Under the pieces are notes generated by a model. That model had not been told where the DNA came from, did not search any database, and saw only the letters and a list, made by a program, of their open reading frames with translations. A DNA stretch of 64,000 nucleotides from VXNE01 sp965217825 (lineage in GTDB: Bacteria; Pseudomonadota; Gammaproteobacteria; Pseudomonadales; Azotimanducaceae): assembly GCA_965217825.1 (NCBI GenBank), contig OZ244571.1, positions 1,922,001-1,986,000 of the forward strand, read 5' to 3'. A program made the position numbers and the translations under genes. Shown here in pieces: positions 25,746 to 34,137 of this stretch. The stretch's first letter is position 1. The number at the start of each line of letters is the position of its first letter.

Positions 25746-28700
25746 TCAGAACTCGTAAGACAATTCGAAGAACAAGACCCGACCCCTGATGTCGACCCGA
25801 ACTGAGTCGTAGGGTTTGCCGAGTGTGTTGAGCGTAAAGGGAAAATCGGCATCAAAGATATTCCTTCCGCCTGCTCTTGCGAGCAAGCCGTTGTCCCAGC
25901 GATAGGTTGCGGACAGATCGATCGTGTAACGGCTCTCCACCGGCTGATCCCCGACCCGGTAGTTGGCATTGTTCAAGTAAGCTGGTGTGTATTGGCAAAA
26001 CAGATTCACTGTCATCGCGTCCTTCATCCACTCCAGCTGGGCCATGATTCTTCTCTTGTCGACGCCGTATGACGTCCCGACATCACTGACCTTTTGCGAG
26101 CCCGGGGCCGCCTGATCAAACATATCCTCGACGTAGTGATAATAAATGCTGGGCGTAAAGAAACCGAAACCTCGAGTATTGAATCGCCAGGATATCTGCA
26201 GGTCCCAGGTCCTGCTTTGGCGGTGGCCGATGTTCACCTCCGTGACATAATGTTCGAGCAGCCTGCCGGTGGCGTCCCGCACGAAAAATTGGGGAAGATT
26301 GCCATAAATCTCCGCCGGCAAGAGCGAGCTCAGCTTCCCACTGTCGGCGATGCGATCCTGGAAGTCGATCATGGAGTAATCCAGCGCGATCGAAAGACCA
26401 GGCGCAAAGCCCGGCCGCCACTGAAAACCGTAGGCGAGGTTATCCGAGTACTCGGGTTTCAGACTGGGATTTGATCCGCCCTCAACATAAACCCTCACGT
26501 AATCGTCCATAAGGGGGTCATATGCGAGCCCGTTCGTCGTTCTATAGATAAAGCCGCCGAAAAGTTCGTTGGCGGTGGGGGCTCGAAAGCCCTCATCGTA
26601 CGCCCAGCGAATCGAAAAGGTATCCGTAAGCTCCCACCTGAGGCCATAGCCCACGCTATTGCGGGCAAAGTTGGTTTTGTCCAGAATCGGGTCATTGTTT
26701 TCGTCCCAGTCCACCGCCCCCTCGACCGTATATTCGTCACGCCGCACAGAAGCCGTGAGGACAAGCGATCGGAAGCCGGTACGGGAATTTGCAGCACCGA
26801 AAACGGGAACCGACAATTCTCCATAATATGCATTCAGTTTGCGGTATGGCCTCTCGAGGCCGACCTCCACCACGTTGTAATTTCGCCCATCCGCGGTTCG
26901 ATCTCTATTGGCGGAGTCTTCTTTCCGGATTTCTCCGCCCACGACAAAGCCGACTGCCCCGGCAGGCAGGCTGAACAGCCTGCCGCCGAGGTAGGCCTGG
27001 GTGTTGGTGATCTCCGTGCCCCGGGAGAAGGATTGAATGGGGCCGAACATTTCTGCAAAAGTGGGATTTTGTGCTGTCCCGTCTCCAAACAGGTTGATCG
27101 CCTCGTCTGGATCTGAGCTCGCAAGCAATTCGACGACGCGCGATGTGTGTGCCGAATCGGCAAGAGGACCAGCCACGGTGTCAGTCATCGTATATTGGTA
27201 CACGTCGGCGTTCGAGTTGGAATTCAACCAGTCAAAAGACAGCTTGAGATTCTCGCCGAAGTCAATGTCTAAGCCGGCCATGATCCGGTCGCTTTCGTTG
27301 CGTGAGGACTGTTCCGACGGCGGAATGAGGCCCAGATCGATCTCATTGTGGGGATCGTAAGCTACATACACCGTTCGGCCGAAATTATTGAACGCATTCG
27401 ACGCGGGGACCGGGAATGCGTACTTGCCGTAGTTGCTCACACGAGTTTCGGTCAGGGATTCAGTGCGGTAATACTCACCCCACAAGCGCAGTGTGCCGGC
27501 AAAGGTGTGTTCGATGTTCAGCATGACCGATTTATCCTGGGTAGAGCCGCCTGAATCCAGAGCCAATACTTCTATGGCATCCGCTTCCGTAGCAAGCCGG
27601 AAATCTTCCGGTTGCGCGTTTCTGGCGTCATGGCCTTCAGGAAGGATCAGGTCGAAGGGACCCCAGGGAGAAAAGCCGATCCGGGCGGAACGCGTGTTGA
27701 CGGGAGCCCCCCAACCGTGGAGCCTGAAGTTGTACGTTCGATCGCCGCCGAACATGAAGCTCCAGTCGTTTGTGTGCCAGCCGGCTTTTCGAGATGAATA
27801 TGGCTCGCTCCCGGTGAGACTCAGGTGGGTGGAAACGCCTCCGCTGTCCCAGTTGTATCCGAAGTGGCCGTTGAACTGCGACTGGTCGGCGCCGGTGCTG
27901 CTTTGCTCGTTGCGGATCGTGGCCTTGCCGCCGGTGAAGTCTTTGCGGGTGATGATGTTGATGATGCCGGCGATGCCGTCCGAACCATACACGGACGAAC
28001 CCCCGCCCAGATCGAATTCAATGCGCTCGATCGCTCCGGCAGGCATGTGGCGCAAATTGACGAAGAAAGTCTCTTGACCCGCCTGGCCGGCAATGCGACG
28101 GCCGTTCAGCAGGACCAGGGTGTTGGGCGTGCCGAATCCCCGCAGGTTGGCGGACGAAATGCCGACCGCCGCCACGGTGCCGAGGTTTATGATGTCACCG
28201 TTGTGAGGCCAATCCATGTGGGTTGTGTTGTTGATCGTTGAGAAGATCTGCGGGACGGTGCGCATGACATCCTCCACGGAGCTGAGGCCGCGCGTAGCAA
28301 TATCCTCTGCCGTGATCGTGACGACGCGTGCCGCCGGGTCTCCCTGAAGCAGACGGGTGCCGGTGACAATCATGGTATCCACTGGACGCTCAATCGGCCC
28401 CTCACCAACCTCGACAGGGGCTTCGTCGGCCGTTTCCGGTTCCGCGACCTCCTCCTTGACCACGACCAAATCCTCCGAGGCGAATTCGTATGCCAACCCC
28501 GTGTTGGTCAACAGGGCCGCCAAGGCGTCTTCAAACCGGTATTCGCCCTTCAGTCCTTCGACCTCGACCTTCCCGCCGGACCCCTCGGAAAGCACGATCT
28601 GCACGCCCGAGGACTTTGCGAGTCTTACCAATGCCGAACCGACTTTCTGAGCTTTGATGTCGAGGGTCAGCACCTCGTCGGGCTGCGCCGACGCGCCGGC

Positions 28701-28793
28701 CGCCGCAAAGGCCAGCACACCCGATACCAGTACCGGCAACGCTTTCAGGTTAAGGATGCGCAATCGACAGCCCCGCCTTTCGGAACGTGTCAT
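25746..28793 (-). CDS. TonB-dependent receptor with N-terminal STN signalling domain
   Basis: A 1,015-residue outer-membrane receptor. After a signal peptide (cleavage near GASAQP) comes a secretin/TonB short N-terminal domain (residues about 42-95, LTLDIKAQKVGSALVRLAKSSG), then an acidic linker. The plug begins MIVTGTRLLQGD and contains DVMRTVPQIFSTI, VLLNGRRIAGQ and GIAGIINIITRKDFTGG. The rest is a 22-strand barrel ending in the aromatic terminus ELSYEF. The STN domain fits transduction to the adjacent FecR-like protein, which with the ECF sigma factor forms a cell-surface signalling cascade. The ligand is unknown; the plug and the many Asn/Tyr-rich loops resemble uptake receptors for oligomers as much as for siderophores. 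Confidence 0.9.
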   Translation of the reverse strand: MTRSERRGCRLRILNLKALPVLVSGVLAFAAAGASAQPDEVLTLDIKAQKVGSALVRLAKSSGVQIVLSEGSGGKVEVEGLKGEYRFEDALAALLTNTGLAYEFASEDLVVVKEEVAEPETADEAPVEVGEGPIERPVDTMIVTGTRLLQGDPAARVVTITAEDIATRGLSSVEDVMRTVPQIFSTINNTTHMDWPHNGDIINLGTVAAVGISSANLRGFGTPNTLVLLNGRRIAGQAGQETFFVNLRHMPAGAIERIEFDLGGGSSVYGSDGIAGIINIITRKDFTGGKATIRNEQSSTGADQSQFNGHFGYNWDSGGVSTHLSLTGSEPYSSRKAGWHTNDWSFMFGGDRTYNFRLHGWGAPVNTRSARIGFSPWGPFDLILPEGHDARNAQPEDFRLATEADAIEVLALDSGGSTQDKSVMLNIEHTFAGTLRLWGEYYRTESLTETRVSNYGKYAFPVPASNAFNNFGRTVYVAYDPHNEIDLGLIPPSEQSSRNESDRIMAGLDIDFGENLKLSFDWLNSNSNADVYQYTMTDTVAGPLADSAHTSRVVELLASSDPDEAINLFGDGTAQNPTFAEMFGPIQSFSRGTEITNTQAYLGGRLFSLPAGAVGFVVGGEIRKEDSANRDRTADGRNYNVVEVGLERPYRKLNAYYGELSVPVFGAANSRTGFRSLVLTASVRRDEYTVEGAVDWDENNDPILDKTNFARNSVGYGLRWELTDTFSIRWAYDEGFRAPTANELFGGFIYRTTNGLAYDPLMDDYVRVYVEGGSNPSLKPEYSDNLAYGFQWRPGFAPGLSIALDYSMIDFQDRIADSGKLSSLLPAEIYGNLPQFFVRDATGRLLEHYVTEVNIGHRQSRTWDLQISWRFNTRGFGFFTPSIYYHYVEDMFDQAAPGSQKVSDVGTSYGVDKRRIMAQLEWMKDAMTVNLFCQYTPAYLNNANYRVGDQPVESRYTIDLSATYRWDNGLLARAGGRNIFDADFPFTLNTLGKPYDSVRVDIRGRVLFFELSYEF

Positions 28794-28798
28794 TTGGT

Positions 28799-29848
28799 TC
28801 AGTTCTCCGCAGACGCGGTAATCACGATCCGGTCGTAGTAACGCACCACTTCGATCGGCAGCACCAACTCCATGCCCTCGAGCGCGGAATCGATCTCATG
28901 GACGTTGACCGCCGTGTAAACGTTCAACTCCATGACCGAGGCCTCCTCGATCAGGATTTTCTTGCGCGAGTAGCGATTCAATTCCTTTATCACCTCATGC
29001 AGCGGCTCCCGGTAGAAGCTGAGCATGCCGCTGCGCCAATCCCGGTAACGGTCCATGGACTCGGGCCGAAATGCCGTCAGCACGTCGGCGTTCAGGTCGA
29101 ACTCGGCCACCCAGCCTGCCTCCACGCGGCGCTGTTCGGGCGCGGAAATGAGCACCGCCTGACCATCGACCGAGACCGGCGGGGGAGACGAGGCCGCGTC
29201 ATCCGTGACGGCATGGAATGCCACCGCGCCCTCGACCACCGCCACCTGGTAGCGCTCCGGGCTCTTGCGGATATTGAAGGCCGTTCCGACCGCGGTGACG
29301 GACCGAACGCCCAGATCCACCGTGAAGGGACGCCGGGGATCTTCAGTCACCTCGAAATAGGCCTCGCCGCGCTCCAGGACGATCCGGCGAGCCGGCCCGC
29401 TGTAGTCCACCGCCAACCGACCGCCGGTATTGAGCGTGACCACGCTGCCGTCGTCCAGTTCGAGCGTCTGCTGCTCACCGACGCGGGTGATGAAGTGCTC
29501 TTGCAGGTGGCTGTCGTCCGGTCCACTCCAGGGTGAGAAATAAGTCAGGCCAGCGCCGACCGCCACCAGCACTCCGGCGGCAATGCCTAACGCCAACCTC
29601 CGTTTCGACCTGCGCTCGTGGAGGATCCGGCGGAAATCCCGGAGGATCTCGCGATTCTCGCTGTCGTCCGCCAGTGCCTCCATGGAAGCGAGAACTTCCA
29701 TCGCACCGTGAAACTCCTCCCGAAACCTGGGATCCTCCCGCACTCGGGCATGGATCGCCTCCGCTTCGGCTTCCGACAACTCATCGGACCAAAGGCGCAC
29801 CAACGCATGCTCCACGTCGCCACTCATGATCTCCCGAGGTTTTCTCAT
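28799..29848 (-). CDS. FecR-family anti-sigma / sigma regulator
   Basis: A 349-residue single-pass inner-membrane protein. An N-terminal cytoplasmic part (DUF4880-like, residues 10-80) is followed by one transmembrane helix at about 85-104. The periplasmic FecR domain contains RVGEQQTLELDDGSVVTLN and RGEAYFEVTEDPRRPFTV. The C-terminal STN-like segment includes REPLHEVIKELNRYSRKKI. It should receive the receptor signal and control the ECF sigma factor. The ATG at 29848 overlaps the sigma stop as ATGA; a second ATG 21 bases later is possible. Confidence 0.9.
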   Translation of the reverse strand: MRKPREIMSGDVEHALVRLWSDELSEAEAEAIHARVREDPRFREEFHGAMEVLASMEALADDSENREILRDFRRILHERRSKRRLALGIAAGVLVAVGAGLTYFSPWSGPDDSHLQEHFITRVGEQQTLELDDGSVVTLNTGGRLAVDYSGPARRIVLERGEAYFEVTEDPRRPFTVDLGVRSVTAVGTAFNIRKSPERYQVAVVEGAVAFHAVTDDAASSPPPVSVDGQAVLISAPEQRRVEAGWVAEFDLNADVLTAFRPESMDRYRDWRSGMLSFYREPLHEVIKELNRYSRKKILIEEASVMELNVYTAVNVHEIDSALEGMELVLPIEVVRYYDRIVITASAEN

Positions 29849-30450
29849 CGCGACCTTTCTCCCGCGCGATTGATCTTCCGTCGCGCCTCGCGGATCCGCC
29901 GCATCGCCCGCAGCAGGTACCGCTCGACCTGCCGTTTCGTCACCCCCATGTGCGAGGCAATATCCGCGTAACTCATGTTGCCGAAGCGCTGCAGAATGAA
30001 TGCCACCCGCCAATTCGGGCGCATGTCCCTAATGACGGCGCGCATGGCTTCCAGTTCCATCTGTGCCCCGACAATCCGCTCCGGCGTGCGCTCTTCGAGT
30101 CGTTCGGACTCGATTTCCCGTTGGGTTGCCGCGTAGGCGTCGCGAACCCGCAACTTGCGCTTCCCGTCCAAGATCATGTTGTTGACCATGGTCAGTAGAT
30201 AAGAACGACCGCTTCCGGTCGAATCGGACATCTTTTCTTCCAGCCGGTCAACAACCATGAGCCGCGCGAAGAGTTCCTGCACCAGGTCGTTTATCTGCTC
30301 CTGCGGAAACGACCGCCCCCGCAGGAAAAGCCGCAAAGCCTGGGCATGGTCGCCAAACAATTCCTCGACAAGCTCTCTTCGTCCTGGCCTATCGCGCGAA
30401 GACAGGTCGATGATGCTGTCATTCCGGGGGTTGGTTGAACGGCTCAACAA
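29845..30450 (-). CDS. ECF-family RNA polymerase sigma factor
   Basis: A 201-residue group 4 sigma factor. Region 2 contains QEQINDLVQELFARL and SYLLTMVNNMILDGKRK; region 4 is the HTH MSYADIASHMGVTKRQVERYLLRAM. It resembles the FecI-like subgroup. With the FecR-like protein and STN-type receptor downstream it forms a three-gene signalling operon, probably autoregulated. The 5' end (PRNDSIIDLSSRDRPGR) is repeated in decayed form at 32830-32960. Upstream bases 30451-30540 are the likely promoter region. Confidence 0.92.
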   Translation of the reverse strand: MLSRSTNPRNDSIIDLSSRDRPGRRELVEELFGDHAQALRLFLRGRSFPQEQINDLVQELFARLMVVDRLEEKMSDSTGSGRSYLLTMVNNMILDGKRKLRVRDAYAATQREIESERLEERTPERIVGAQMELEAMRAVIRDMRPNWRVAFILQRFGNMSYADIASHMGVTKRQVERYLLRAMRRIREARRKINRAGERSR

Positions 30451-31048
30451 AGGCTCCTTCTTTTGGGGAACTATATCGCTGACGACAAAAACCGTCCTGA
30501 TGCACTGTTCTGGTGCATTTTCTGTTTTCTAGCAGGGTGTGCCGAGTCATGTGCAAAAGGGAGGTGATCATGGTGTGCTTCACCAAGTCACTACAACCAT
30601 CAGAGGCGCACGACGACGACCACCGACGCCAAGCATAGGTCCGCGATCATGGAACTGGAAGCCCTGTTTGAAGATGGCGAGGACCGGCTGCGGGTCCTGC
30701 CCCAGGAGCTCCTGCGCAGGAGGATCCTGGAGCAGGAGATGACCAAAGCCCCGGCTGCGGCGCCGGGTTGACAGTGGGCATTGGTAGACGATTGTGTGAC
30801 CAGCGAGTCGGGTCGGCGCGAGACGCAGCGAGACTGGGTGGCCTCCATTCGGGCTCAGACTTTGGCGAAACTCACGGTGCGAAGGATCGAAACGGCCAAA
30901 GGTCCGGCGAAGCTCACTGACCGGACCGTACACCGGATCGCTTCCACCGCCGAGGCGAACCCGCCCGGGCAAGTCGTCCCCGCGCCGTAGCGTTCGGCGA
31001 CGCCTACCGCACCGCTAACAGCCGGACATCTCGGGCAAGGCTTCCATC
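30451..31048. other. Intergenic region, no confident gene
   Basis: This 598-base stretch separates the ECF operon from the di-haem cytochrome gene. It has an inverted motif TGCACTGTTCTGGTGCA near 30501 that could be a regulatory site. A possible 40-residue frame on the plus strand at 30649-30771 (starting MELEALFEDGEDRLRVLPQE) has no clear ribosome-binding site and no recognised family. CATGTGCAAAAGGGAGG near 30548 recurs in variant form near 33365. I see nothing else. Confidence 0.4.
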
Positions 31049-32704
31049 TCACCGCGACCGACTCGTCACGAAGCTGCCCGACGCCTCTCGCGTCACCGGT
31101 GATGCGCGCGAGTTCGGGGCTGGGGTATCGATCAGTTCCTCATTGGGATTGTCGGGGGTCCGCAGTCGGCCCAGAAACGCGATCAGCTGCGCCTGCTCGT
31201 CGTCCGACAATCCTATGAACGCCTCCTGCGCGTCCTGCGCCTCACCACCATGCGCCTCTATCGCCTGGACAAGGGTGCTGGCACGCCCATCGTGCAAATA
31301 GGGCGCCGTATCAGCGATGCCCCACAACCGAGCTGTGGTGAACTCCGAATTCGAAATCTCCCCCAGTGCGAAGCTCTCCTTCAGACCGTCTCCCATGTCG
31401 TGCCGCTTCAGATCGGCGAACAGAGGTACAAAGACCCCGTCTTCACCTGGAACCGGCTCGAAGCCGACCTTCACCAGGTCGATTTCCATGTAGACGTTCT
31501 GCCACGGATCCTCCGGGACTTCGGGAAAACTCAACGGCAGAAACCGCGACTGGGTCTGTAGCACGGGCATATGGCAACCAGTGCATCCGGTCTCGACGAA
31601 AAGCGCGAAACCGCGCCAACTCGCCACACCGAGTTGTTCCACGTAGGGCACAGGATTGGTGACATCGAACACGTGCAGGGCGCTCATCTCAACCTCGGTC
31701 ACTTCGTTGATCACTCCATCGCCATCGGCATCCTCATGCTCGCCAACGACCTCCACCGGCTGCATCCCGAAGTGGAACTGCATGGCCACGCGATCGAAGT
31801 CGCGCATCGAGAAGTTCTCGCCCTTGCGTCCGAACGGCCGCACGATCAGTACTTCCTCCGGCCGACGACCGGAGTTGTCTTCGAAGCCGATTCCCTCGAC
31901 GCCCAAAGCCACTCGGCCGCCTTCCAGCGTTTCGATGTGGCCGAAGTCGATACCATGGGTAACCAAGCGAGTGACTCTGCCCGCTCGTGCAGCTCGGGCA
32001 GCGGCCAATGCCCGCTGGAGATCGCGGGTCATTTCCTTGGCGAGCAACTCAACTCCGCCCCCGCCGAACAAGAAGGGCGGATTGGCGTAGCGCCCATTGA
32101 AATCTGCCGTGCCATCGGGGACCAGGGTCAGATCCGGGTCATTTCCAGACACATAGTTGACACGAGCATCGCCTGAGTCCGCAACGTCGATCAGCGTCGG
32201 CAAGATGATCGCGTTCTGCACGATCCCTCCCACGCCGCCGATGCCGAGCACCGGGGGTCGGGTAGAGCGCTTGACGAAGGAGTGGCACTCGTTGCACGAC
32301 TGCGCGTCGAGTCCGTTGACGCGGAGCGTCATCCCGTTGCCCTGCAGGGTCGGCCGGTGCCCCAGCTCCGTCGTCGATGCCTCACCGGCAAAGGGGCCGT
32401 CTCCGTATCCATCGAAAGTGTTGAACGACGTGGTGAAGACATCGAGACCCCGCCGTCGAAGCGTATCGAGAGTGATGCTGCCGTCTGACAAGCCGTCGAT
32501 CATCCGCTCCATGGTCAGCGAGTCCTCCGGGAGTGCTGGACCCTCCTGCTGCGCCAGACTCTGCAGCGGATGCATTGCAGCCAAAAGAGTGGCGCCCCAG
32601 AGTACCGCCTTCAATCCGCACGGGCGGTACTCCGGTGGTCGCGGAGCGCCGCGCCGACAGGCACCGGACGCCAGCCAGTCCCGAGATGAATTCAACTGGC
32701 GCAT
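31049..32704 (-). CDS. Di-haem cytochrome c oxidoreductase (DHOR-type)
   Basis: A 551-residue exported protein with two c-type haem sites, CNECH at residues 137-141 and CTGCH at 374-378. A signal segment (AVLWGATLLAAMHPLQSLAQ) sits near residues 33-52. The sequence QSCNECHS, the ending TAPYLHDGRASTLVQAI and LSDDEQAQLIAFLGRL are typical of the di-haem oxidoreductase/peroxidase-like family. It should act in the periplasm in electron transfer; the partner is unknown. The ATG at 32704 is chosen since the frame upstream to 32986 runs into a decayed sigma-factor sequence. The signal core begins unusually far in, so a start nearer residue 30 is possible. Confidence 0.82.
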   Translation of the reverse strand: MRQLNSSRDWLASGACRRGAPRPPEYRPCGLKAVLWGATLLAAMHPLQSLAQQEGPALPEDSLTMERMIDGLSDGSITLDTLRRRGLDVFTTSFNTFDGYGDGPFAGEASTTELGHRPTLQGNGMTLRVNGLDAQSCNECHSFVKRSTRPPVLGIGGVGGIVQNAIILPTLIDVADSGDARVNYVSGNDPDLTLVPDGTADFNGRYANPPFLFGGGGVELLAKEMTRDLQRALAAARAARAGRVTRLVTHGIDFGHIETLEGGRVALGVEGIGFEDNSGRRPEEVLIVRPFGRKGENFSMRDFDRVAMQFHFGMQPVEVVGEHEDADGDGVINEVTEVEMSALHVFDVTNPVPYVEQLGVASWRGFALFVETGCTGCHMPVLQTQSRFLPLSFPEVPEDPWQNVYMEIDLVKVGFEPVPGEDGVFVPLFADLKRHDMGDGLKESFALGEISNSEFTTARLWGIADTAPYLHDGRASTLVQAIEAHGGEAQDAQEAFIGLSDDEQAQLIAFLGRLRTPDNPNEELIDTPAPNSRASPVTREASGSFVTSRSR

Positions 32705-32829
32705 CGGCACCCCGCCGCGACGGCGCAGTGAGGCAAACCGCCAGGTCGCCACTCGATCCCCTGTTGAAGCCGGCTCGAAATGGCGAAGGGAGAGACCGAC
32801 GAGCGCGGCAGCTCCAGGAACAGCACCCG

Positions 32830-32960
32830 GGCCCGCGCATCCCAGCGCGTGGGGTGGTAGCGCAAGGCAGTGATTCTGCCCCAAATAGTGGGGCAGTCCT
32901 GGCCTCTTGCGCGAAGCCAAGTCGATGATGTTGTCATTCCGGGGGTAATTGAACGGCCCA
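32830..32960 (-). pseudogene. 5' remnant of a second ECF sigma factor gene
   Basis: The minus strand encodes NYPRNDNIIDLASRKRPG, closely matching NPRNDSIIDLSSRDRPG at the start of the intact sigma factor at 29845-30450. The DNA is also similar (for example CATTCCGGGGGTT/A in both). Frameshifts follow, with a weak continuation (ARARVLFLELPRS against AQALRLFLRGRS). It stays in frame with the start of the cytochrome gene, producing a false N-terminal extension. Confidence 0.65.
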
Positions 32961-33064
32961 AAAAAGCTCCCTCTCTTGCGTATCAACGTCCGAGACTGTT
33001 TCTCGCTCCCCCCAACTTGGTTCTCCAGCTCATGCCAAGTTCCGACATCACGATAGCCGTAGGG

Positions 33065-33211
33065 CTAGAACTCGTCGCGGATCGCCTGCATGCGCGCGAC
33101 GATCTCCGCGTCGCCCGCGTCGTCGTACGTGGAGCGCGGCAGACCCATCAGTCGGCATCCTCTGGCGACCGACATGCCGTCGGGCCGGCAATGACGAACG
33201 TACGCCCGTTT
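33065..33211 (-). pseudogene. Truncated IS3-family transposase OrfB N-terminus
   Basis: The minus strand reads MSVARGCRLMGLPRSTYDDA and then DAEIVARMQAIRDEF before TAG at 33065. This is the hallmark start of the IS3 OrfB transposase (HTH followed by I..I..EF..YGYRR), cut where the YGYRR motif would come. No catalytic DDE region remains. It is the only recognisable thing in the gap 32961-33501. An AAAGGGGGCT string on both sides (about 33230 and 33370) could be the vestige of the element's ends. Confidence 0.6.
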
Positions 33212-33501
33212 CGCGTTGGCGCTGTGCTTTTGCGAGCCCCCTTTTGATTGACACTCTGAGCAATTCCGCCAAGGGGGTGAAAGTCCGCGCCTGAAACGTT
33301 TTATAGGTGAAAGGACATGTCCTCACCATAGGCCGGCGACAGGAACAGGCACACGATGGCTCTCATGTGCAAAGGGGGCTGTCAATTGGTCCAATCTTTG
33401 GCCATCGGGAGGGGAAGATGAAACGGGCAGTCTTCGGCTACCTCCTGCTCACTAGCTCGTTCGGATGATCTAGAACGTCAAGTGAGGAATTTTTCCAAAC
33501 A

Positions 33502-34137
33502 ATGAGGACTGGTAACAGGTTGCGGTGGTTTTTTGCAGCCGCCCTGATAATTGCGCTGGGAGTGATCCTGGCGGACGTCGTACTGCGCGCGCCTGCAGCT
33601 CCCGAACAAGCCGGACCGGACTCAGCACTTCCCGCCGCGCCTGAACAGCGGCCGCAGACCGACGAGCAGACAGAACACGCCGTAGCGAAGGTCCTCGACG
33701 GCGATGCCGCCTGGGTGGTGGTGGACCCGGAATCGGTAGACAAGCTTCCGCCTTACAAGGAGGTGGTGCCGGGCCGGGCGCTGGTGAGGGTGTCCGAGGC
33801 GGTGAGGGTCGGAATGGCGGGCGACCGGATCGTGCTTGAGGTTCCGCAGATCGGCAGGACCTTTGATGGGGTCGTCGAGCGCCGGAATACGGATTCGTTC
33901 GGCAACTCAACCTACATCGGGCTGCTCAGAGAAGCCGACGGGCGCGGCTACCGCTTCATCATCACGGCCGGGGCGCGCCATACCTTCGCCCATGTAGGCA
34001 CGTCGCGAGGGACGTTCGAATTGGTCGCCTCCGATGAACTGGGCTGGCTCATGCCGACGGCGAATATGGACCAGCACGTCGATTACAGCAAGCCGGATTA
34101 CATCATCCGTGAGGAATCGCCGGCGGATGAAGATTAG
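33502..34137 (+). CDS. Membrane-anchored protein, possible propeptide-like partner of the giant metzincin
   Basis: A 211-residue protein with one N-terminal hydrophobic helix (LRWFFAAALIIALGVILADV), a Pro/Ala/Glu-rich linker (about 30-60), and a compact domain from about 62. The domain has the segments GRALVRVSEAVRVGMAGDRI, FDGVVERRN, YIGLLREADGRGYRFIITAG and TSRGTFELVASDELGWLMP. This pattern of a fragment about charge-buried display, then GWLMP, resembles pro-domains found at the start of secreted reprolysin-like metalloproteases. Its stop overlaps the metzincin gene by 11 bases, so the two are coupled. It may inhibit or help fold the protease; that role is inference. Confidence 0.6.
   Translation: MRTGNRLRWFFAAALIIALGVILADVVLRAPAAPEQAGPDSALPAAPEQRPQTDEQTEHAVAKVLDGDAAWVVVDPESVDKLPPYKEVVPGRALVRVSEAVRVGMAGDRIVLEVPQIGRTFDGVVERRNTDSFGNSTYIGLLREADGRGYRFIITAGARHTFAHVGTSRGTFELVASDELGWLMPTANMDQHVDYSKPDYIIREESPADED

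Noticed and set aside
33222..33390. Terminal inverted repeats of a complete IS3 element
   Set aside because: AAAGGGGGCT occurs on both sides of the transposase scrap, but the match is short, spacing is too small for an intact IS, and no target duplication was found.
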